Shown here: positions 34,424 to 44,412 of the stretch, piece after piece
Layout: each line of letters begins with the position of its first letter
How positions within the stretch are numbered: position 1 is the stretch's first letter
NCBI GenBank assembly: GCA_950073835.1
Contig: CATMRP010000022.1
Coordinates: forward strand, 1-46,215
Direction: 5' to 3'
From: an uncultured Alteromonadaceae bacterium
GTDB taxonomy: Bacteria > Pseudomonadota > Gammaproteobacteria > Enterobacterales > Alteromonadaceae
Length of the DNA stretch: 46,215 bases
Translations under genes and position numbers: made by a program
Notes under the pieces: generated by a model
Database searches by the model: none
What the model was told of the DNA's origin: nothing
Seen by the model: only the letters and a program-made list of their open reading frames with translations

Positions 34424-35084
34424 TTACAGCTTTATTTCGGCCTTTGTCGTAGGCCTTGCCGGCTCGTTGCATTGCGTAGGCATGTGCGGAGGGATAGCCG
34501 GAGCCTTGCGAGCAGCAGTACCCGGCGGTCAGCCCCCCCTGCCCTATATTGTCAGTTATAACCTTGGGCGCATAACCAGTTATGCCATTGCTGGCGCCGT
34601 GACCGGTGTACTTGGTCAGGTGGCCCGCGCCTCAGTAAGCCATGGCCTGATGATTTTTCAGTTACTCAGCGCCGTGATGCTGATTGCCATGGGGTTATAT
34701 CTGGCTCAGTGGTGGCGTGGTCTTGCTCACCTGGAAAAACTGGGGAACGGGCTTTGGCAACGCATTCGTCCGTGGTCGAAACGTTTTATACCGTTCAGGT
34801 CACCTTTATCGGCGTTTCCTTATGGTTTTATCTGGGGCTGGTTACCCTGTGGACTGGTTTATTCAACCCTTACCTGGGCACTAGTCAGTGGTGATGGCTT
34901 GTATGGCGCTGCAACAATGGCTGCCTTTGGACTGGGTACTTTACCCGCGTTGATTGCCGTGAGCCTGGGGGCTGGCTGGTTGTTAACGCTCCTGCAACAC
35001 CCAAAGTCTAAGTCATTAGTCGCATGTTGCCTGATAATATATGCGATTTTCTTGATTTACCGCACCCTAACCGGTAATAATTAA
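34416..35084 (+). CDS. TauE/SafE-like (UreH-domain) membrane protein (222 aa)
   Basis: Six membrane helices with the GSLHCVGMCGGIAGAL motif after the first, characteristic of the sulfite exporter TauE/SafE-UreH family members encoded beside ccoS and fnr in many gammaproteobacteria. The Met/Cys motif could bind copper, and a copper role in oxidase assembly is plausible but not shown. The ATG at 34416 overlaps the ccoS stop by 8 bp; the longer frame from 34320 lies inside ccoS and is not used. Confidence 0.88.
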   Translation: MSDYSFISAFVVGLAGSLHCVGMCGGIAGALRAAVPGGQPPLPYIVSYNLGRITSYAIAGAVTGVLGQVARASVSHGLMIFQLLSAVMLIAMGLYLAQWWRGLAHLEKLGNGLWQRIRPWSKRFIPFRSPLSAFPYGFIWGWLPCGLVYSTLTWALVSGDGLYGAATMAAFGLGTLPALIAVSLGAGWLLTLLQHPKSKSLVACCLIIYAIFLIYRTLTGNN

Positions 35085-35110
35085 ACGACGCCCACACGGA
35101 GACGTAATCT

Positions 35111-35848
35111 ATGTCAAAAGGCTCAGAATTTTCGATTCATTGTCAAAGCTGTAGTTTCAGCCATTTGTGCCTGCCGGTTTCGTTAAATAAAACCGAACTC
35201 GATTCGCTGGATGATATCATCGAGCGTAAAAAGCCGCTTCACAAGCACGATAAACTGGTTAAAGCCGGTGATAAATTTAACTCGCTTTACGCAGTGCGTG
35301 CTGGTTCATTTAAATCTTTTGTAAGTAGTAAAGACGGCGAAGAGCAAATCATTGGCTTTCATTTTCCCGGTGATATTATCGGCTTTGATGCGCTGCGCGA
35401 AAATGCTCACCAGAGCTACACCCAGGCGCTCGAAACCGCTATGGTTTGTGAGTTACCTTATGAAACGCTGGATAAAATGGCGGTTCAGTTCCCTAAACTG
35501 CGTCACCAGATCATGAGCTTTATGAGTGCCGAAATTAAGCAGGATCACGATCTGATGATGTTGCTTAACAAGCGTACTGCCGAAGAACGCCTGATATATT
35601 TTCTTGCGCATCTGTCCAAACGCTTTGAAGACCGTGGCTTTTCGCCGCGTCAGTATAACCTGAGTATGACCCGTAATGAGATTGGTAATTACTTGGGCCT
35701 GACCGTAGAAACCATCTCGCGTCTGTTAACTCGCTTCCAGAAGGAAGGCATTATCAAGGTTGATGGCAAACTTATCACTATCCTCGATTTTGAAGCGATG
35801 GATAATAAACTGCATAGCATGGATATTCCTTCCACCACTATTAGTTAG
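35111..35848 (+). CDS. fnr: FNR/EtrA oxygen-responsive transcription regulator (245 aa)
   Basis: Global regulator of anaerobic gene expression. The four cluster cysteines match FNR (C11, C14, C20 in [10 protein letters not shown], and C113), so it should carry an oxygen-labile [4Fe-4S]. A cyclic-nucleotide-type beta barrel (about 40-140), dimer helix and C-terminal helix-turn-helix ([12 protein letters not shown] with E-xx-SR) follow. It binds TTGAT-N4-ATCAA; matching sites lie before uspA (21174) and ccoN (27824). It sits 27 bp after the TauE-like gene in the assembly cluster. Confidence 0.96.
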   Translation: MSKGSEFSIHCQSCSFSHLCLPVSLNKTELDSLDDIIERKKPLHKHDKLVKAGDKFNSLYAVRAGSFKSFVSSKDGEEQIIGFHFPGDIIGFDALRENAHQSYTQALETAMVCELPYETLDKMAVQFPKLRHQIMSFMSAEIKQDHDLMMLLNKRTAEERLIYFLAHLSKRFEDRGFSPRQYNLSMTRNEIGNYLGLTVETISRLLTRFQKEGIIKVDGKLITILDFEAMDNKLHSMDIPSTTIS

Positions 35849-35888
35849 TCCGTTAAAAAGCTGTTTTTCTCTGGTTTTGTAGCATTAC

Positions 35889-35902
35889 TTGATCCCAGAC
35901 AA
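35889..35902 (+). promoter_or_regulatory. Weak FNR-like site upstream of uspE
   Basis: TTGAT-CCCA-GACAA has a perfect left half and a degraded right half. It lies 69 bp before the uspE start. Plausible given the fnr neighbour, but two mismatches make it a candidate only. Confidence 0.3.
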
Positions 35903-35970
35903 GTCTGAAACTGGAGAAACAGCTGTTCACGTCGTACACTCATAATGAATACTTCCCAGGGAGAGTCGTT

Positions 35971-36888
35971 ATGATTGAGTACAGCAATATTCTGGCCGTG
36001 GTAGAACCTGAAAGGGAAAACCAGCCCGCTATCTCCAGAGCCATCGAACTGGCCGAAAAAACCGGCGCGTCTATTACCGCCCTGATGACCATCTACGATT
36101 TCTCATACGAAATGACCACCATGCTATCCGGTGAAGAGCGTGAGGCCATGCGTCAGGCCGTTGTGAACGAGAGAACAGCCTGGCTTAAGGAACAACTGGC
36201 AGAGTACGGCCAGCCCATAGAGGCTGTCGTGGAATGGAATAACCGCCCTTACGAAGCCATTATTAAATACGCTCTTGCCAGCAGCGCCGACATTGTGGTG
36301 AAAGCGACCCGCTCTCACGATGATTTACGCTCAGTGATCTTTACCCCTACCGACTGGCACCTTGTACGTAAGTGCCCTGCACCGGTACTGCTGGTTAAAG
36401 AGCACGACTGGCCCCAGGATGGCAAAATTGTAGCGGCGGTTAACGTGGGAACGGAAGACCGTGAACATGCCCAGCTCAATGATCGCCTAACGAATATTGC
36501 ACTCGACTACGCCAAATTGCTGAGTGGTCATGTCCATCTGGCCAACTGCTACCCTGGCACACCGCTCAACATTGCTATTGAGGTGCCTGAGTTTGATCCG
36601 GAATCTTATAATGCTTCGGTGAAAATCCATCACCTTGAAGAAATGGAAAAACACAGTAATCAGTACAATATCCCGCTGGATAGCTGCCATGTGAGAGAAG
36701 GATTACCCGAAAAAGTCATCCCGCAGGTTGCCAAAGAGCTGGATGCCGAGCTGGTAATCATCGGTACCGTGGGCCGTGTAGGCATTTCAGCAGCACTCAT
36801 TGGCAATACCGCCGAACATGTTATCGATGAACTCAACTGTGATGTGCTGGCCATTAAACCCGAGGGCTTTGAAAGCCCTGTTAGCTAA
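35971..36888 (+). CDS. uspE: Universal stress protein UspE, tandem-domain (305 aa)
   Basis: Two UspA domains in tandem (about 1-150 and 155-300), the length and layout of UspE. The first starts YSNILAVVEPE; the second ends with VIIGTVGRVGISAALIGNTA, near the nucleotide-binding signature. Gene order fnr-uspE-ttcA matches that of many gammaproteobacteria. UspE has been linked to stress survival and cell aggregation. A possible weak FNR site lies upstream. Confidence 0.93.
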   Translation: MIEYSNILAVVEPERENQPAISRAIELAEKTGASITALMTIYDFSYEMTTMLSGEEREAMRQAVVNERTAWLKEQLAEYGQPIEAVVEWNNRPYEAIIKYALASSADIVVKATRSHDDLRSVIFTPTDWHLVRKCPAPVLLVKEHDWPQDGKIVAAVNVGTEDREHAQLNDRLTNIALDYAKLLSGHVHLANCYPGTPLNIAIEVPEFDPESYNASVKIHHLEEMEKHSNQYNIPLDSCHVREGLPEKVIPQVAKELDAELVIIGTVGRVGISAALIGNTAEHVIDELNCDVLAIKPEGFESPVS

Positions 36889-36970
36889 TGCAGGCTGCCG
36901 TGGCAGGATTTAGTTACTGCCACGGGTTATCACTGGATTATTCAGGGATGCAGCCTACCCTGGCTTCACG

Positions 36971-36976
36971 TATAAT
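36971..36976 (+). promoter_or_regulatory. -10 element before ttcA
   Basis: A perfect TATAAT 32 bp before the ttcA start. No strong -35 is visible at the 17-bp spacing. Confidence 0.5.
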
Positions 36977-37008
36977 GGCGCCCATTGCAACATGGGTCTT
37001 TCTTTATC

Positions 37009-37935
37009 ATGAGTTTACACATCAACAGTGCCGCGCCGGCAACGCAAACCAAGCAAAAATACAGCTTCAATAAGCTACAAAAACGCATACGCCGTAATGT
37101 CGGCAAAGCCATAGACGATTTTGGCATGATTGAAGATGGCGACAAGGTAATGGTGTGCTTATCCGGCGGTAAAGACAGCTACACCATGCTGGATGTGCTG
37201 ATGTATCTGCAGCGTATTGCACCGATCAGCTTTGACATAGTGGCGGTTAACCTCGACCAGAAACAGCCCGGTTTTCCAGAGCATATCTTGCCAGAATATC
37301 TGCAAAGCCTGGGCGTGGATTTCCGTATTGTTGAGGAAGACACTTACTCCATCGTGAAAGATAAGATCCCCGAGGGAAAAACCACCTGCTCGTTATGCTC
37401 ACGGTTACGCCGCGGCATTTTGTACCGCACGGCTACAGAGCTGGGCGCCACTAAGATCGCCCTTGGCCATCACCGCGACGATATGCTTGAGACCCTGTTT
37501 CTTAACATGTTCCATGGCGGCAAATTAAAATCTATGCCACCTAAACTGGTCAGCGATGACGGCAAACATGTGGTGATCCGCCCGTTAGCCTACTGTACCG
37601 AGCGGGATATTGAAAAATACGCCACTGCGGTTGAATTTCCCATCATTCCCTGTAACTTATGTGGTTCACAGGAGAATTTGCAGCGACAGAACATCAAAAT
37701 GATGTTGCAGGACTGGAACAAACGGTTCCCGGGCCGCATCGAATCAATGTTCAGGGCGATGCAAAATGTTACCCCTTCGCATTTGGTTGATAAAAATCTT
37801 CATGACTTCAAAGCCATAAAAGCAACAGGTGAAGCACAACCAGAGGGTGACATCGCATTCGATGCCCCCGAGTTTGAACCCGAGAGCCGCCCTGACACTG
37901 CAGACTCCATCAATATCGTAAACTTGACGGAATAA
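37009..37935 (+). CDS. ttcA: tRNA 2-thiocytidine(32) synthetase TtcA (308 aa)
   Basis: TtcA makes 2-thiocytidine at position 32 of several tRNAs using ATP and an Fe-S cluster. The PP-loop ATP site SGGKDS is at residues 52-57, the cluster cysteines are CSLC (127-130) and CNLC (215-218). The rest matches the family ([25 protein letters not shown]). The ATG at 37009 ([10 protein letters not shown]) is chosen because the family starts near there; the longer 36985 frame adds eight unlikely residues and overlaps the promoter region. rssA starts 7 bp after the stop. Confidence 0.95.
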   Translation: MSLHINSAAPATQTKQKYSFNKLQKRIRRNVGKAIDDFGMIEDGDKVMVCLSGGKDSYTMLDVLMYLQRIAPISFDIVAVNLDQKQPGFPEHILPEYLQSLGVDFRIVEEDTYSIVKDKIPEGKTTCSLCSRLRRGILYRTATELGATKIALGHHRDDMLETLFLNMFHGGKLKSMPPKLVSDDGKHVVIRPLAYCTERDIEKYATAVEFPIIPCNLCGSQENLQRQNIKMMLQDWNKRFPGRIESMFRAMQNVTPSHLVDKNLHDFKAIKATGEAQPEGDIAFDAPEFEPESRPDTADSINIVNLTE

Positions 37936-37942
37936 GGTTGCT

Positions 37943-38920
37943 ATGAAAATAGGCATCGCCCTGGGCTCAGGTGCAGCCCGTGGATGGGCTCACATTGGCG
38001 TCATCCAGGCACTGGAAAAACTTGGCGTTAAAATCGACGTGGTTGCAGGCTGTTCCATTGGCGCTTATGTAGGTGCAGCCTACGCCAGCGGTCGACTCGA
38101 AGAATTAAAAGCCTGGGCGTCCTCGTTAACCGAATGGCAAACCCTGAGTTTAATGGGGATCGGTATTCGCCGTGGCGGCCTGGCGAGCGGTCAGAAGGTC
38201 TTTGACAAGCTGTCAGCTGACTTTTGCGCCGCTACATTTGAAGCAATGGATAAACCCTTCGCCTGTGTTGCCACCGACCTGTATTCAGGTCGTGAAGTGG
38301 TTTTTAATAAGGGAGAAGTGGGCAATTCAGTCCAGGCATCCTGTGCCATTCCGGCGTTATTTTCGCCCATTGCCTACCATGACAGATGGCTGGTAGACGG
38401 CGCCGTTGTCAACCCGGTCCCGGTAAACCTGTGCCGCCAGTTAGGCGCTGATTTTGTGATAGCGGTTAACCTGAATGCCGACTTCAGACCATTGCAGATA
38501 GCCCGGGAAACCGCCAAGCATGAAGAAACTCAGGAAAAAAACGAGCATTTCTTCAAGAAAAGTCAGGATGTCGTACGTCAGTGGTTCTCACCGGAACCAA
38601 AGGATAACAGTAAACAGGCACCGGGCATATTAAGTGTAATGAGCAGCTCACTGGAAATTCTGCAGGCCCGCGTAACCCGCTCCCGCCTGGCCGGAGAGCC
38701 GCCGGATATCTTAATCGAGCCAACGTTAACTGATGTCGGCCTGATGGAATTTCATCGCTGTGCTGAGCTTTGCGAAACCGGTGAGCAGGTGGTAAAACGC
38801 CTGGCCGAACAAATTCGTTATCAACTGGTGTTAGATGAAGTGTTACCGCCCTCACAAGTAGACCCTGAGGCGTTGGAAGCGCCCAAAGCGCCGGACGAAG
38901 CAAACGAAGAAATCACGTGA
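37943..38920 (+). CDS. rssA: Patatin-like phospholipase RssA-type (325 aa)
   Basis: A patatin fold with the oxyanion motif GSGAARGWAHIG at residues 8-19, the nucleophile elbow GCSIG and the DGA catalytic aspartate in WLVDGAVV. It likely hydrolyses phospholipid or other acyl esters in the cytoplasm or at the inner face of the membrane. The C-terminal extension is acidic (PEALEAPKAPDEANEE) and probably disordered. It follows ttcA after 7 bp. A strong terminator follows. Confidence 0.92.
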   Translation: MKIGIALGSGAARGWAHIGVIQALEKLGVKIDVVAGCSIGAYVGAAYASGRLEELKAWASSLTEWQTLSLMGIGIRRGGLASGQKVFDKLSADFCAATFEAMDKPFACVATDLYSGREVVFNKGEVGNSVQASCAIPALFSPIAYHDRWLVDGAVVNPVPVNLCRQLGADFVIAVNLNADFRPLQIARETAKHEETQEKNEHFFKKSQDVVRQWFSPEPKDNSKQAPGILSVMSSSLEILQARVTRSRLAGEPPDILIEPTLTDVGLMEFHRCAELCETGEQVVKRLAEQIRYQLVLDEVLPPSQVDPEALEAPKAPDEANEEIT

Positions 38921-38926
38921 TCACAA

Positions 38927-38953
38927 AAAAAGGGGCTAAATAAGCCCCTTTTC
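38927..38953. terminator. Bidirectional terminator between rssA and the DUF2987 gene
   Basis: AGGGGCT (38931-38937) pairs with AGCCCCT (38943-38949) over a 5-nt loop; A-run before and T-run after serve both converging genes. Confidence 0.88.
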
Positions 38954-38972
38954 ATTATCGTATACCGCTTAA

Positions 38973-39608
38973 CTAGCTTTTTGCCAGTGCAGTAATGCGT
39001 AACGGTTCAACGGGAAGTTTTAATGGCTTACCCTGCTCTAACCATTCATTATCCAGCATTAACATCCCATTAGTAATGTTCGGTGCGCCCGGTACCTGTG
39101 CGTCGAGCTCATTGTCACTAAAGCGAAATGTCAGCCCTTTCACTGAAGGCATCATAAACGACAGGAATCCGCCCATCTCGTTAAAGAACGCTTCATATTG
39201 TTGTTTGATGTAAGCGAGGTCCTCGGCCGTGTATTCGGTCTTTACATAATCAGCGGTGGTTTCAATTTGCACCGACATATCACATAGATTAGCAGCTTCG
39301 CCAAGATCTATTACAACGGCTGCATCGGCTAACTTAAGGGCCCGCTCTTTAGGCACTAAAAAGCGCTGTTCTGGCGTAACCGTTAAGGGAATATCCTGCT
39401 TCTGGGTAACAATGGTGGCCTGATTAATGGGGCATAAGTGACTGGTGCCTACTCTTATAAAGCCAAAGGCAAACTGCAATGCAGAGGTATTTTCGTCGCC
39501 TATTTTATTAATGTGGCTGTAAAAGCGTTTATATTCCACTTCAATTTGCTCGGCGCTGGCACTCAAGGCAGAAGCAAGCAGGCTTAGTGCTACTAAGGTA
39601 CGTTTCAT
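38973..39608 (-). CDS. DUF2987 family exported protein (211 aa)
   Basis: A signal peptide (residues 1-19, ALSASAEQ) precedes a soluble domain with YKRFYSHINKI and CPINQATIVTQKQDIPL, matching the DUF2987 family known mainly from Alteromonadales and Vibrionales. Two cysteines may form a disulphide. Function unknown. Its start overlaps the stop of the bax-like gene by 4 bp (ATGA), so it is co-translated. Confidence 0.8.
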   Translation of the reverse strand: MKRTLVALSLLASALSASAEQIEVEYKRFYSHINKIGDENTSALQFAFGFIRVGTSHLCPINQATIVTQKQDIPLTVTPEQRFLVPKERALKLADAAVVIDLGEAANLCDMSVQIETTADYVKTEYTAEDLAYIKQQYEAFFNEMGGFLSFMMPSVKGLTFRFSDNELDAQVPGAPNITNGMLMLDNEWLEQGKPLKLPVEPLRITALAKS

Positions 39609-40396
39609 TCGGTGATAAACCCTTTGTTGTATCGGATCATATTCTGAAGTTCATTAACATAGGCGGCACCACGTTCAGAATAGTTCATTAACCCTTCTGC
39701 CAGTGCCAGGCCCGTTACCGGTAATTGTGCCCGACGTAAGGAGGCTCTGATATGACGTAGCTCACGATAAGCGTCATGACGGTTAATATTTCGCATATAG
39801 GTGTAGGTAGCGCGCGACAAATTTTCAAATTTTGCCACTTCATGACTGGCACCACTGCTACGCCGTGCCGGTACAAAGCCGCAGCCCTTTTTATAACACC
39901 ATAAACCAAAGAAATTATACCCCTGCTGAGCGAAGCGAGAAGTTCCCCAGGCCGACTCGTTTGCGGCCTGCATCAAAACCAGCTCAACGGGTAAAATATC
40001 CACTTTATTGAGCAATTTAGGGATCTGCGCGTCGGCTGGTAAATCCTGACCAACGCGATATTCACCCGCCAGCCATTCCAGCCGTTCATCGTCGTCTTCT
40101 GTCAGGCTGTTGCCAGCCGCGAGCTGACGCTGTAACGTTTGCAGGTAGTGCCGCAAACTCAGTAAGTAATCATTTTGTTTTTCCACCTCAGGTTTTAAGT
40201 AGGCAAAAAATGCCTTTTTCTTTTCCGTGGTGTCTTCTATTGCTTTAAAATCCGGGACCGGCTGCTCAGCTTGCTCGGTTTCCGGTACATCCAGAATATC
40301 GGGTTCACTGGTACCGGTCATCCACGCAAGCACCACAATCAGTGCCATAATGGCTATTGCGATAAGGATGATCTTACTGGTTTCCCGTTTATGCAT
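39605..40396 (-). CDS. bax: Bax-like glucosaminidase family protein (263 aa)
   Basis: One N-terminal membrane helix (about 10-26) anchors a periplasmic glucosaminidase-type domain. The motif ANESAWGTSRFAQQGYNFFG, with its catalytic-type Glu, and the CYKKGCGFVPARR stretch match E. coli Bax and related endo-beta-N-acetylglucosaminidases that cut peptidoglycan. The ATG at 40396 overlaps the upstream stop (GATGCATAA); the longer frame inside the upstream gene is not used. Confidence 0.88.
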   Translation of the reverse strand: MHKRETSKIILIAIAIMALIVVLAWMTGTSEPDILDVPETEQAEQPVPDFKAIEDTTEKKKAFFAYLKPEVEKQNDYLLSLRHYLQTLQRQLAAGNSLTEDDDERLEWLAGEYRVGQDLPADAQIPKLLNKVDILPVELVLMQAANESAWGTSRFAQQGYNFFGLWCYKKGCGFVPARRSSGASHEVAKFENLSRATYTYMRNINRHDAYRELRHIRASLRRAQLPVTGLALAEGLMNYSERGAAYVNELQNMIRYNKGFITE

Positions 40397-41138
40397 CGAG
40401 TATCGAATCCTCTTTGGTGGGGTGTATTTGTTGAGGCGCATCATCAAGGCCAAACAAATCGGCATATAAACGCCCCATTACCAGCGAATAAACCGGGCCT
40501 ACCCACAAAATAGCCAGCCCCATGGTAAACAGAACCAACACAAACATCATGATAAAGGCGAGTAACAACAGCGTGAAGGGCAGCAAATAGCGGTTTGTCA
40601 CCCGCGCTGACAGAATGATTGACTGCAACAGCCCGAGACGTTTTTCAACCAGCAGCACTACACTAAACTGGGTGACCAGGTAAACATATAATCCCGGCAG
40701 GATAAGCAGGTTAAGGCCAACCTGCATGACCAGGCTGATCAGTAAATTGGCAGTGACCAGCACCAGAATATATGGGAAATACTGAAATAGTTCATTGATA
40801 CTGGTTACCTTGTGACTAACCAGTTTTACGCCAAGCATACGAAAGCCAACAATCATCGGCGTCATTAGCACCAGCATGGCGATGTCGAGCAGACCAGCAT
40901 TACCCGACTGCATACTTTCCATCGATGTCATGTCCAGCGCCAACAGGTTTATCATTATTACCATGGCACCAAGACCGATTGCCATCAGCAGGCCAGTGGC
41001 TTTTAACAACAAACCCAGATGCTGCTTATACAGGCTTTGCGCCTCGGCAAACAGTTGGCGGATATTAAACTGATATTCGCCGGCCAGAGCACGTTCCAGA
41101 GGGGAACGGTTAGCAGGCGGTTGATTATTGTCGGTCAA
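40389..41138 (-). CDS. Multi-pass inner-membrane protein of unknown function (249 aa)
   Basis: Five to six membrane helices between residues 40 and 225, with a hydrophilic N-terminus and a short acidic tail. The pattern LNLLILPGLYVYLVTQFSV and LLVEKRLGLLQSIILSARVT resembles the YciC/DUF975-type membrane proteins with proline-containing helices. No catalytic residues stand out. It overlaps the bax-like gene by 8 bp, giving a three-gene transcript with the DUF2987 gene. Confidence 0.7.
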   Translation of the reverse strand: MTDNNQPPANRSPLERALAGEYQFNIRQLFAEAQSLYKQHLGLLLKATGLLMAIGLGAMVIMINLLALDMTSMESMQSGNAGLLDIAMLVLMTPMIVGFRMLGVKLVSHKVTSINELFQYFPYILVLVTANLLISLVMQVGLNLLILPGLYVYLVTQFSVVLLVEKRLGLLQSIILSARVTNRYLLPFTLLLLAFIMMFVLVLFTMGLAILWVGPVYSLVMGRLYADLFGLDDAPQQIHPTKEDSILDA

Positions 41139-41214
41139 AATGTCGTCTCATCGGATAATCCCGGCGGGGAGTATATCATTGCCATCAGGCTGGCCCAAAC
41201 TACAAACCACCGAC

Positions 41215-41841
41215 TCAGAGTGTTACCAATCGAATTGCCAGCGCCACTAACACCACACCCATTAAGCGGTCGAGCCAGTAACCTTTATCGCCAATCAGTT
41301 TAGCCACTCTTGAGGTGCTTAACAGATAAGATAAAAAGCAAAACCAGGCACCAGTTGCGACCGCCAGATAAATGCCGTACACCGCCTTTACGGCAAAGGG
41401 GGTTTCAATATCAATGATGGCGGTAAACAATGATAAGAAGAACAAAGTCGCCTTTGGGTTCAGGCCATTGGTAAGAAACCCGCTTACCAGCGCCTTTTTC
41501 GGGCTGATAGCGGCGGTTTGCCCTGTGGTAGAGACAGTTGCGGCAGAATCCGACGGGCCAGCGCGCAGTGCTCCCCAGGCAAGATAAAGTAAATACGCCG
41601 CCGACAAATAGCTAATGGCCGCGTATAGCCATGGAGTGGTTTGAATGACGACGCTCAGGCCGATTAATGAATACGCTACATGCAGCAATATCCCTAATCC
41701 AACGCCCACACTGGTATACATGGCAATGCGCCGGCCATAACTGATACTGTTTCGAACAACAATTGCAAAATCAGGCCCGGGGCTCGCGACCGCTACCAAA
41801 TGCACCAACGCAATGGTGATAAACTCACTCAGATAATCCAT
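41215..41841 (-). CDS. LysE/RhtB family amino acid exporter (208 aa)
   Basis: Six membrane helices and the family's N-terminal pattern VAVASPGPDFAIVVRNSISYG, with GFLTNGLNPKATLFF in the middle. Length is typical (about 205). Members export amino acids such as threonine, homoserine or lysine; the substrate cannot be told. It follows cobB with a gap of 14 bp, so the sseA-cobB-rhtB genes are likely one transcript. Confidence 0.92.
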   Translation of the reverse strand: MDYLSEFITIALVHLVAVASPGPDFAIVVRNSISYGRRIAMYTSVGVGLGILLHVAYSLIGLSVVIQTTPWLYAAISYLSAAYLLYLAWGALRAGPSDSAATVSTTGQTAAISPKKALVSGFLTNGLNPKATLFFLSLFTAIIDIETPFAVKAVYGIYLAVATGAWFCFLSYLLSTSRVAKLIGDKGYWLDRLMGVVLVALAIRLVTL

Positions 41842-41855
41842 ACGTAACGCTTCGC

Positions 41856-42578
41856 TTAGCAGTAATCCTGGATAAACCGGGCAACAAATTCTGGCAGGGT
41901 TTGTCCCGCCTGCCCGACAATTTTTTCTTCAAACAGCGTGTTTTGCTGACTCGGTTCGAGGTTAATTTCGATAGTCCGGGCACCACTGTCGGCTGCCATC
42001 GCCACAAAATTAGCCGCCGGATACACCTGACCGGATGTGCCAACGGCAATAAACACATCGGCCTGGGCCAGTGCCATAATGATGTCGTCCATATGCATGG
42101 GCACTTCACCAAACCACACAATATCCGGGCGCATTTGCTCGCCTGGCAGGCAACAACGACACTCAGTTGTGTCATCGAAATCATCGGGCCAGGGAATTGC
42201 ACGGCCGGTATTGGTGCACCGAGCTGAGAGTAACTTGCCGTGCATGTGCAGGACGCGCTTATTGCCAGCGCGTTCATGCAAGTCGTCGACATTCTGGGTT
42301 ACCAGCAAAAACTGTTCGCCCAACGCCTGCTCTAATTCGGCCAACGCTTTGTGCGCCGGATTTGGCTGTACATCGGGTTGCTGTAACTGGGCCCGGCGTT
42401 CATTGTAAAAACGATAAACCAGCGCGGGGTTGGCCGCAAAGCCCTCTGGCGTGGCAACATCTTCTACCCGGTGGTTTTCCCACAATCCATTGTTATCGCG
42501 AAAAGTTTTAAGGCCTGACTCAGCTGATACACCAGCTCCGGTTAATACGACGACCCGGGGTTTATACGTATTAGTCAT
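41856..42578 (-). CDS. cobB: NAD-dependent protein deacylase, sirtuin (240 aa)
   Basis: NAD-dependent lysine deacylase. The motifs are in order: [15 protein letters not shown] (14-28), [11 protein letters not shown] (95-105), HMHG with catalytic His (about 113), Zn-binding-type cysteines at 121 and 140-143, and [10 protein letters not shown]. The Tyr58-x-x-Arg61 pair in YNERR is the class III signature for succinyl/malonyl groups, so both deacetylation and desuccinylation are expected, as in E. coli CobB. The ATG at 42578 overlaps the sseA stop by 8 bp (ATGACTAA). Confidence 0.94.
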   Translation of the reverse strand: MTNTYKPRVVVLTGAGVSAESGLKTFRDNNGLWENHRVEDVATPEGFAANPALVYRFYNERRAQLQQPDVQPNPAHKALAELEQALGEQFLLVTQNVDDLHERAGNKRVLHMHGKLLSARCTNTGRAIPWPDDFDDTTECRCCLPGEQMRPDIVWFGEVPMHMDDIIMALAQADVFIAVGTSGQVYPAANFVAMAADSGARTIEINLEPSQQNTLFEEKIVGQAGQTLPEFVARFIQDYC

Positions 42579-43428
42579 GGCTAACCTCAACCGGTAATGA
42601 TGGATCACCTCCCCATTCAGACCAGGAGCCGTCATATACAGTGACCTGTTCTGCGCCGGCCTCCAGCGCTGCCAATCCGATAACGCAGGCGGTTACCCCT
42701 GAACCACAGGAACAAATAACCGGTTTGGATAAATCGATATCCTGTTCAGCAAAATAGTCTTTTAAAGCCGCGGGGGATTTAAGGGTTGTACCGTTATCCA
42801 GTAATTCAGTAAAAGGGACATTAACTGCCCCGGGCATATGACCACTACGTAATCCGGCGCGGGGTTCCGGAGCGCTGCCCTCAAAGCGCGGGCGGCTTCT
42901 GGCATCCCAGATAGTGACTGACGGCGCTTCGATTGCAGCAAGAACGTTCTCGGTGTTACAGAACCATGCCTCACCGGCAGTACCGGTAAAATCCTGGGGG
43001 TCAGGTTCGCCGGGTTGGCTGACCACGTCATGTCCAGCGGCTTTCCAGGCCGGTAGACCACCATTTAACACTGCGGCATTGCTGTGGCCCATCGCAGTTA
43101 GCATCCACCACACCCGGGGCGCGCAAAACATGCCCGAGTTATCGTAGATCAGCACCGGCTTGTCTGTGGTGATACCGAGTTTGCCAAACAATGCGCTAAG
43201 CGAGGCCGGGTCTGGTAAGGTATGCGGGAGTGACGAGGCATGGTCGCTGCCCTCACCGTCTAAATCGAATTTAATGGCACCAGGTATATATCCATCGGCC
43301 GGATCATCCGCCTGGCCTGACACCGGATTAGTCATGGAAGCAAACAACACAACGTAGTCAGTTAAGTTGCTTGCGCTAATATCGTTTACCGAAATAAGTC
43401 GCGGCAATGCTATCTCCCCAAGGTGCAA
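42571..43428 (-). CDS. sseA: 3-mercaptopyruvate sulfurtransferase (285 aa)
   Basis: Two rhodanese domains (about 10-150 and 160-280). The active-site loop CGSGVTAC begins at Cys241; CGSG-(V/I)-T is the form of 3-mercaptopyruvate sulfurtransferases, distinct from the thiosulfate type CRxGx. The conserved [16 protein letters not shown] segment is present. It transfers sulfur from mercaptopyruvate to thiol acceptors. Length matches SseA (281 aa). It overlaps cobB downstream. Confidence 0.94.
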   Translation of the reverse strand: MHLGEIALPRLISVNDISASNLTDYVVLFASMTNPVSGQADDPADGYIPGAIKFDLDGEGSDHASSLPHTLPDPASLSALFGKLGITTDKPVLIYDNSGMFCAPRVWWMLTAMGHSNAAVLNGGLPAWKAAGHDVVSQPGEPDPQDFTGTAGEAWFCNTENVLAAIEAPSVTIWDARSRPRFEGSAPEPRAGLRSGHMPGAVNVPFTELLDNGTTLKSPAALKDYFAEQDIDLSKPVICSCGSGVTACVIGLAALEAGAEQVTVYDGSWSEWGGDPSLPVEVSHD

Positions 43429-43522
43429 CTAATAATGACTGCATCACCCCGCGTAAACAGCACTAGGGTGACATAACATATTGCTTGGGATGATTATGCC
43501 AAAATTCCGCCGATATTTTAAA

Positions 43523-44386
43523 TTATTTACTTAATAACAGCAGGATATGGGACTGTGCCCGATGATAAGGCACTTCAGGGTAAAAGCTGAGTCGTTCTAC
43601 GATCACAGGAAAATCAGCTGCCTGTTCATTATGCCGGGCAATAAAATCCGTAGTAATGAAGTTAACAGCCGCTTCCAGCACCTTCTCACCACCGGTGATT
43701 TTGAGGCTTGCGTAACGCCCGGCCGGGATAGTATCGAAACGCATATCATCTGCCAGTACTACTTGTTTAGCAGGCCTTTCGCAGGCCAGGTCAAAACAAA
43801 ATGCTGCTGGTGCAACGGTAGTCGGATCATTATGTAAAAAGTTAAACGTACGATATTGGTCTGGCGGCAGCTTGTGTTCCCGGCGCCAGCCAATAAAACG
43901 CTGAATACTGCCATTCAAACGGGCTGGATGACCGGTATGACGAAATGCGCATACCTTTAATTCAGGCAAAGAAACTACATTGATTTGCGCGTTAAAATCG
44001 ACTTGTGAAGTTGCTGACATAGTACTGTTTTCCTCATTCCATTGATGTAAGTAAGACTGCAACGGTGGCGTTATAGTGACTTGTTGCGCTTTAAACTGAG
44101 TTGGCGTGTAGCCGGTTACGCGTTTAAACGCCCGGCTGAAACTATCCGGCGACTCATAGCCAGAGTCAAAAGCAACATCGGTAACCGGTAACCAGGTTCG
44201 GTAAGACAGCAGAAAGTAGCCGCGCTGAAGGCGGATAAGTTCGTTTAACTTCCCCGGGCCCAGCCCAAATTTTTGCTGGCACAAACGTTGAAAATGGCAC
44301 GGGCTATAACCGGCTATTCTGGCCAGTTGAGTAAGCGAAATACTCCGATCATGATGGGTTTGAAGATAATCCAATACCTGTTGCAC
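43523..44386 (-). CDS. AraC-family regulator with GyrI-like effector domain (287 aa)
   Basis: Residues 1-100 hold the double helix-turn-helix of AraC (SLTQLARIAGYSPCHFQRLC and VTDVAFDSGYESPDSFSRAF with GYTPTQFK). About 130-285 is a GyrI/Rob-like small-molecule domain. Such proteins sense hydrophobic compounds or antibiotics and often control nearby exporters. A perfect 9+3+9 palindrome lies 27 bp upstream, probably its operator. No exporter is directly adjacent. Confidence 0.9.
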   Translation of the reverse strand: MQQVLDYLQTHHDRSISLTQLARIAGYSPCHFQRLCQQKFGLGPGKLNELIRLQRGYFLLSYRTWLPVTDVAFDSGYESPDSFSRAFKRVTGYTPTQFKAQQVTITPPLQSYLHQWNEENSTMSATSQVDFNAQINVVSLPELKVCAFRHTGHPARLNGSIQRFIGWRREHKLPPDQYRTFNFLHNDPTTVAPAAFCFDLACERPAKQVVLADDMRFDTIPAGRYASLKITGGEKVLEAAVNFITTDFIARHNEQAADFPVIVERLSFYPEVPYHRAQSHILLLLSK

Positions 44387-44412
44387 AGCTGCGTACCTGT
44401 TTTAATTAACTG

